The notes beneath the pieces are model-generated. The model made no database searches and had not been told where the DNA came from. It was given only the letters and a program-made list of their open reading frames with translations. Shown one piece after another: positions 12,237 through 16,281 of a stretch of 16,281 nt of DNA (positions are counted from its first letter, which is position 1; each line of letters starts with the position of its first letter). Made by a program: the position numbers and the translations under genes. Origin of the DNA: JABMRP01 sp964444795 (GTDB taxonomy: Bacteria; Planctomycetota; Planctomycetia; Pirellulales; Thermoguttaceae); assembly GCA_964444795.1 (NCBI GenBank), contig CAYUIQ010000204.1, positions 1 to 16,281 of the forward strand, written 5' to 3'.

Positions 12237-15200
12237 ATGAAGAACGTACCGGAAAACGAACTGTTCAGCGCCTATCTCGACGGCGAACTCACCGCTGCCG
12301 AAGAGGTGGAGGTCGAGCGCCTGCTGCGGGAGAGCCCCGCCGCGCGCCAGTTGCTCGACGAACTGCGCGCGCTGAGCAACAGCCTGCAAGCCCTGCCGTC
12401 GCGAAAGCTCGACGAAGATCTCGGCCCACACGTCTTGCGGCAGGCCGAACGACGGATTCTTTCCGGACCGGCCGATCAGACGGACCCGGCGAATTTGCCC
12501 AGCCCGGCCTCCCGCGATGCCTCCTCGCCCATCGGCGGTCCGCTCGAACCCTGGTGGTCCTGGCGAAGACGGCTCAGCCCCCGGAATCTTTCCTGGTCGA
12601 TTATGGCCGTCGTCACGGCGATTCTGGTCATGATCGCCACGGGCGAACACGACGACACGCCCGACGACCGGCACATGGCCATGCATCCGCAAGGCGAAAA
12701 CACCGAAGCACCGGCCGAGACACCGGAACTCAAGACGCTGGACGATTTGGACAAGGGCAAGTACGAAAAGACGCTGGGCGTCACCGACGGATCCGTGCTG
12801 ACCAGCACCAACGGGACTACCACGCCGGGCAAACCGGGCCATGACGACGGGCTGGTCAACGGTGGGCTGGTCGATGGCCGCGATCGGATCGTCGTCGGCA
12901 AATCGCCCGACGGCTCCTCGCTGGAAACGCCGAAGTTCAACGATTTCGTGGCGCAACGCCTGGCCGAGAGAAACTCCGGCGGTTCGCCCAACAGCGGCTC
13001 GGGAAACATCGCCCGGACCGACAACGGCACGGGAAATGTGGCCGGACCCGGCACGGCGGTCGAAGGGAAACTTGGTGCAACTCGTGACGGGAAATCGGGA
13101 CCGCCCCCGGTTGCCTCCGGATACGATGTCGGCGGGCTCGCCTACTCGGCCCGCGGCGGCGCGAACCTGACGGACGGCCCGGCGCGCGACCTCCTCGCCA
13201 GACGGAAACTCTCTGGTGATCTTCTCGCCGCGCAGCAAGACGGCGGCGTGATGATCGTTCAGTGTACCGTCACCCATGAAGCGGCCGAGAGTTCCGCCTT
13301 CCGAAATCTGCTGGCCAAGAACCGCATCGTTTGGGAGGACGACGGCCGGGAGAGAGAACGTGGCGAGCGATCGTCGAGCCTGCGAGAAGCAGGTCAGAAG
13401 AAATTTGAAAACGGCCGAATCGACGGAGCCGAACGGTACGCTTACAAGGACGGTGGACAGAAGCGGCAGTGGGGCTACGGGCAATGGAACGAACGCCAGG
13501 GTATCTCGGACAGCGCCATCCAAATGGTGGCCGTGGAAGCCACGCCCGCGCAAATCGAGGCAACGCTGACCGATCTGGCCCGCCACCCCGAAACATTCTT
13601 GTCGGTCAACGTTCAGGGGACCCCGGGACAGACGGCGGGGGATACGGTACACGGTCGCGACACGTATCAACGCGGTCAACCGCGCCGCGAGAAGTCCGCC
13701 GAGGAACTCCGGCAGCAGCGGTTTTCGAAATCATCGGCTGGCAGCGAGTCGGATTCGGATTTCGATCGGATCCGGGACGAAGCATTGCGTCGAGGGGGCC
13801 GACTCGATGACATGAGACTCGACGAGCGCCGGGAACTGGAAGAGGGCCCCGCCGCCGGCGAAAAAGCCGCGGAAGCCGGCGTGGAAGAAGAAGAGAAACA
13901 AGAGTCCGACGCTGGGGGGCAAGGCGGCGGTGGTATGGGTGGAGGTGCTGCCGGTGGCACTGCCGGGGACGCTCCCGCATTGGGTATTCGCAACGCCAAC
14001 GACGTCGACGAGGATCGCCTGAAAACTCGCCAGAGTCAGGCTCCCATCAGGCCCCTGGGTAGGGCTCGCCCGCTGGCGGATGCCTTTTCCGACGCTGACG
14101 GCGAGCGCCGGTCGGCGCGAGGCCGATACGATGCGGCCGAAGAGCACGCCCAGGAAACCGCCGACCAGTCGGAGGCCGGTGCCGGCGAAGGAACCGAACT
14201 CCGGCACAATGCCCTGCCGGCGCTCGGCGGAATGGGCACGATGCCTGGGGAGGAAGCGATCCCGGGGCTGGGCGAGACGGATCCGCTTGAGGATAACAGG
14301 AAGCTTGGGGAGGACTTGCGGCTTACCGATCCCGCCACGCAAAACGGCGAGCGCCCGCTGCCGACTGAAGAAACGAGCCCGGACAACGCGCCGCCGGCCG
14401 ACAAGCCGTTGGGAGAAATCAACGGGCGGCCGCCCGGAGTCGAGCAACCGGCGGCACCTCCGGCCCCGACAACGCGACCGCAAGCCCCCACGAAGACGCC
14501 GGAAGAACTCGCGCCATCGGAACAGTCGCCTGCCGAACCGGCGCCACCGGAACCGGCGCCTACCGAGATGCCCAGCCCGGCGCAGCCCGGCGCAGCCCCT
14601 TTGTTCATCAAACCGAACGACCCGGCGGCTCCTCCGGCAACTCCCCAGCAGCCGGGCGATGTCCTGCCGCCCAGACCGGCCACACCGGCGGCCACGCCGC
14701 CGGCCGAACCTGCCGAGGGCGAAGATGTGGAATTCAACAGCCGGCTGCATAAATCGATCCACGACGTCGACGGCCCCCAGCGCATGCCCCAACCGGTGGC
14801 GGGCCACAAGCCCGATGCCGTCAAGGGATTGGGCCAAACGGGGGATCTCGGCGATAAGAAACCGGCCGACAGAGCTTCGTCCGAAGCGGAATCGCCTGCC
14901 CAATCGGATCCAGCCCACTATTTCCGCGGTGAGTCCCACAGCGGGCTGAAGATAGCCGAGGGGCTGGAGGAAACCGGGGGCTGGCATCGGGAAAAAGCAA
15001 AACCCAACGCCACACTGGGAACCGAGTTCGGCCGTCTGGCCGATGGCGAGCGGCCCGTTCGGGCGCTGTTCATTTTTCACGTCGTACGACCGCCGGTCGC
15101 CGCCCAGATCGCCGCGGAGGTTGCCGAAGACGCGGCCGAGGCAGTCCGCGCCCGCACCGCCGAGACGGCCACTCTCAACCGGGAAGCCGGGCCGGGCGAA

Positions 15201-15272
15201 GCTTCCCAGCCACCGGCCGCCGCGGCCGAAGCTTTCGAGCCACCGGCCGCCTCGCCGTCCCCCCGGCAGTAA
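12237..15272 (+). CDS. Giant membrane-anchored anti-sigma factor-like protein
   Basis: This protein has 1011 residues, while typical anti-sigma factors have 150-300. The N-terminus (about 5-55, ELFSAYLDGELTAAEEVEVE) matches the anti-sigma zinc-finger-type fold but lacks the His-Cys-Cys ligands. One membrane helix follows (about 118-136, LSWSIMAVVTAILVMIATG). The large remainder should be extracytoplasmic: an acidic/Gly/Asn-rich stretch, a more ordered segment (about 325-460) with GGVMIVQCTV and MVAVEATPAQIEATLTDLAR, a Gly-rich linker (about 555-580), a Pro/Ala/Glu-rich stretch (about 735-832), and near the end VRALFIFHVV (about 942-951). Similar planctomycete anti-sigma proteins seem to share the 'IVQC...VEA.P.QIEA' segment and a terminal strand, from memory and unchecked. 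The ATG at 12237 is chosen over 12177 because the domain starts there and GGGGA precedes it. Low-complexity repeats suggest rapid expansion. Function as sensor is inferred from pairing with the ECF factor. Confidence 0.8.
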   Translation: MKNVPENELFSAYLDGELTAAEEVEVERLLRESPAARQLLDELRALSNSLQALPSRKLDEDLGPHVLRQAERRILSGPADQTDPANLPSPASRDASSPIGGPLEPWWSWRRRLSPRNLSWSIMAVVTAILVMIATGEHDDTPDDRHMAMHPQGENTEAPAETPELKTLDDLDKGKYEKTLGVTDGSVLTSTNGTTTPGKPGHDDGLVNGGLVDGRDRIVVGKSPDGSSLETPKFNDFVAQRLAERNSGGSPNSGSGNIARTDNGTGNVAGPGTAVEGKLGATRDGKSGPPPVASGYDVGGLAYSARGGANLTDGPARDLLARRKLSGDLLAAQQDGGVMIVQCTVTHEAAESSAFRNLLAKNRIVWEDDGRERERGERSSSLREAGQKKFENGRIDGAERYAYKDGGQKRQWGYGQWNERQGISDSAIQMVAVEATPAQIEATLTDLARHPETFLSVNVQGTPGQTAGDTVHGRDTYQRGQPRREKSAEELRQQRFSKSSAGSESDSDFDRIRDEALRRGGRLDDMRLDERRELEEGPAAGEKAAEAGVEEEEKQESDAGGQGGGGMGGGAAGGTAGDAPALGIRNANDVDEDRLKTRQSQAPIRPLGRARPLADAFSDADGERRSARGRYDAAEEHAQETADQSEAGAGEGTELRHNALPALGGMGTMPGEEAIPGLGETDPLEDNRKLGEDLRLTDPATQNGERPLPTEETSPDNAPPADKPLGEINGRPPGVEQPAAPPAPTTRPQAPTKTPEELAPSEQSPAEPAPPEPAPTEMPSPAQPGAAPLFIKPNDPAAPPATPQQPGDVLPPRPATPAATPPAEPAEGEDVEFNSRLHKSIHDVDGPQRMPQPVAGHKPDAVKGLGQTGDLGDKKPADRASSEAESPAQSDPAHYFRGESHSGLKIAEGLEETGGWHREKAKPNATLGTEFGRLADGERPVRALFIFHVVRPPVAAQIAAEVAEDAAEAVRARTAETATLNREAGPGEASQPPAAAAEAFEPPAASPSPRQ
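14573..14599 (+). repeat. 10-base tandem repeat inside the anti-sigma gene
   Basis: The unit CAGCCCGGCG occurs twice in tandem (14573-14582, 14583-14592) and is followed by a partial third copy. Because 10 is not a multiple of 3, successive copies are read in different frames, giving SPAQPGAAP. A 15-base repeat of GAACCGGCGCC lies just before (14535 and 14550). Confidence 0.7.
15198..15251 (+). repeat. 30-base imperfect repeat at the 3' end of the anti-sigma gene
   Basis: Positions 15198-15221 and 15228-15251 are identical apart from three central bases. They begin GAAGCTT and end AGCCACCGGCCGCC, and they encode EASQPPAA and EAFEPPAA. The period is 30 bases (10 codons), so copies can be gained or lost in frame. 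Confidence 0.75.
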
Positions 15273-15447
15273 TCGATCGAGCCAGGTGGCGGGGCAAGTG
15301 CGCTGTCGACAGGTTTTCCCCAACGCCGCGCGCTGTCGGCGGACTCTGCCCATCGAGCCGAGACGCGGCAAAGCCCGGAAAACATCGAGCGCGACCCATC
15401 GGCTCCATGATTCGTCTCGTCGTCGCTGGAAGCAGTCACCGCCGGCG

Positions 15448-15456
15448 TGCTACAAT
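15448..15456 (+). promoter_or_regulatory. Extended -10 promoter for the gene at 15544
   Basis: TGCTACAAT is an extended -10 element (TGn followed by TACAAT, five of six matches to TATAAT), about 88 bases before the start codon. A weak TGGAAG lies 18 bases upstream at 15427-15432. It stands within the 271-base gap after the anti-sigma gene, which otherwise holds only a 10-base palindrome CTGTCGACAG at 15303-15312. Confidence 0.5.
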
Positions 15457-15543
15457 CATCGCTCTAGCCGCCCATGCCCCGGCAGCGAAACCGGCGGCCC
15501 CTTCGGCCCATTCAAGACAGCCCACAGGCAAGGACCTCGCTCC

Positions 15544-16281
15544 ATGGACGAACAACCCAACGCGGCCGAATCTCTCCCCCAAAACGAAACGCCGCCCCAG
15601 GACGAAGCGGCCGGCGACCAGGCGTCGGCCGAATTCATTAGCCGTTGGAATCATCTGGTCAGCACGACCAACTGGGAGAAGGGGCACATCATTCACCAGT
15701 GGCGCCGGGCACTGATCGAGGCGGACGCGCCGGTGGGAGAATACTCCGACGAGACGTGGAGCCGCCGCGTGGGCAACATCACCGGCCAACACGCCGGGCG
15801 GTTGCGCCGTGTCTTCGAGCGATTCGGCCAATCGGTCGAGTCGTACCCGGGGCTGTATTGGAGCCACTTCCAAGCCGCGCTGGACTGGAACGACGCGGAG
15901 CTATGGCTGGAAGGCGCCGTGCGAGAGAGCTGGTCGATCTCGAAGATGCGCAATGCGCGTTGGGAGGCCATCGGCGCTCCGGCCGACATGAAGCCTTCCG
16001 ATGCCGACATCATCGTTGCCGAACTGGACGAGGACGCGAATGCCGCGTTCGACTCGGCCGAAGATCCGGCGATCACCGGCTCCCAGGGAACGGTGCAAGC
16101 CCCAGGCGACGGTTCGTCCGGTCCCGACCTCGGGCAGGGCCCCGATTTCGGCGACGACGGCGCACCGGCCGATGACGCGCCCTTCGACGGACCCGGCGAA
16201 GCGGACGGTGCCGAAGCCGCGCCGGCCGAGCCCGTGCGACCCTTCGAGCATCTCGAATCGCTACCGGCCGACTTGGCCGAC
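15544..16281 (+). CDS. Partial hypothetical protein, helical N-terminal domain and acidic tail
   Basis: The reading frame runs 246 codons from the ATG at 15544 to the window edge without a stop, so the C-terminus is missing. AAGGA lies nine bases before the start codon. Residues 1-28 are polar and low in complexity. Residues about 29-145 form a Trp-rich, mostly helical domain: ISRWNHLVSTTNWEKGHIIH, WSRRVGNITGQHAGRLRRVF, YWSHFQAALDWNDAELWLEG and ARWEAIGAP. From about 146 the chain is strongly acidic and Gly/Ala/Pro-rich (DIIVAELDEDANAAFDSAED, then DFGDDGAPADDAPFDG), probably disordered. The helical part distantly resembles small DNA-binding domains in which a helix pair around 'GQHAGRLRRVFERFG' could be a helix-turn-helix, but I cannot name a family. 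No signal peptide or membrane segment is seen, so it is likely cytoplasmic. Confidence 0.7.
   Translation, partial: MDEQPNAAESLPQNETPPQDEAAGDQASAEFISRWNHLVSTTNWEKGHIIHQWRRALIEADAPVGEYSDETWSRRVGNITGQHAGRLRRVFERFGQSVESYPGLYWSHFQAALDWNDAELWLEGAVRESWSISKMRNARWEAIGAPADMKPSDADIIVAELDEDANAAFDSAEDPAITGSQGTVQAPGDGSSGPDLGQGPDFGDDGAPADDAPFDGPGEADGAEAAPAEPVRPFEHLESLPADLAD

Noticed and set aside
15303..15312. CTGTCGACAG palindrome followed by TTTT after the anti-sigma gene
   Set aside because: It has no loop and cannot form a usable hairpin alone; a chance palindrome is as likely.
11982..15371. Long minus-strand open frames (565 codons at 11982-13679 and 546 codons at 13731-15371) antisense to the anti-sigma gene
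   Set aside because: They read as Arg/Gly-rich sequence without domains, as expected when a GC-rich gene is read on the other strand; the plus strand has clear anti-sigma features, a membrane helix and a ribosome site.
15645..16175. 176-codon plus-strand frame overlapping the gene at 15544
   Set aside because: It is Arg-rich and in another frame; the frame from 15544 has a ribosome site, a promoter and structured helical sequence, and stays open to the window edge.
1..16281. CRISPR arrays, tRNA or rRNA genes, insertion sequences and phage genes
   Set aside because: No regularly spaced repeats, cloverleaf signature, transposase motif or terminal inverted repeats were seen.

Overview
The window looks like chromosomal DNA of a GC-rich planctomycete, most likely of the Pirellulales type. 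The reasons are a PEP-CTERM surface protein, a PQQ-type beta-propeller protein carrying an N-terminal SHD1-like domain, an ECF sigma factor followed by a very large, low-complexity anti-sigma protein, and many intergenic gaps of several hundred bases. This placement is inferred from gene style and not from a marker gene. No tRNA, rRNA, insertion sequence, phage gene or CRISPR array was seen.

Layout. Positions 164-4554 lie on the minus strand. In transcription order they hold a sigma-54-dependent activator with a degenerate receiver domain, a polytopic GT-C-like membrane protein 42 bases downstream, and, after a strong stem-loop and a gap, a PEP-CTERM protein with its own terminator. A 580-base divergent region (4555-5134) separates the activator from a small secreted Cys/His/Tyr/Pro-rich protein on the plus strand. 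This gap contains sigma-54-like -24/-12 matches facing both ways and two dyads.

Positions 6077-9352 hold a compact plus-strand housekeeping cluster. It has a FolK (HPPK) fused to a deoxynucleoside-kinase-like domain, PanC (pantothenate synthetase), and an Lgt (prolipoprotein diacylglyceryl transferase) with a PDZ-like domain inserted in its large extracytoplasmic loop. Positions 9572-11056 hold the exported SHD1 plus PQQ-propeller protein, with a TATAAT box upstream and a terminator about 170 bases downstream.

Positions 11511-15272 hold an ECF sigma factor (probable GTG start) and a 1011-residue membrane-anchored anti-sigma protein, forming a presumed envelope-sensing pair. The window ends inside an acidic-tailed hypothetical protein that starts at 15544, behind an extended -10 promoter, and is still open at 16281.

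The parts most worth a second look are the divergent putative sigma-54 control region beside an activator that cannot be phosphorylated in the usual way, the Lgt-PDZ chimera, the FolK-kinase fusion with an altered catalytic position, and the giant anti-sigma protein. None of these amounts to a proven new system from sequence alone.
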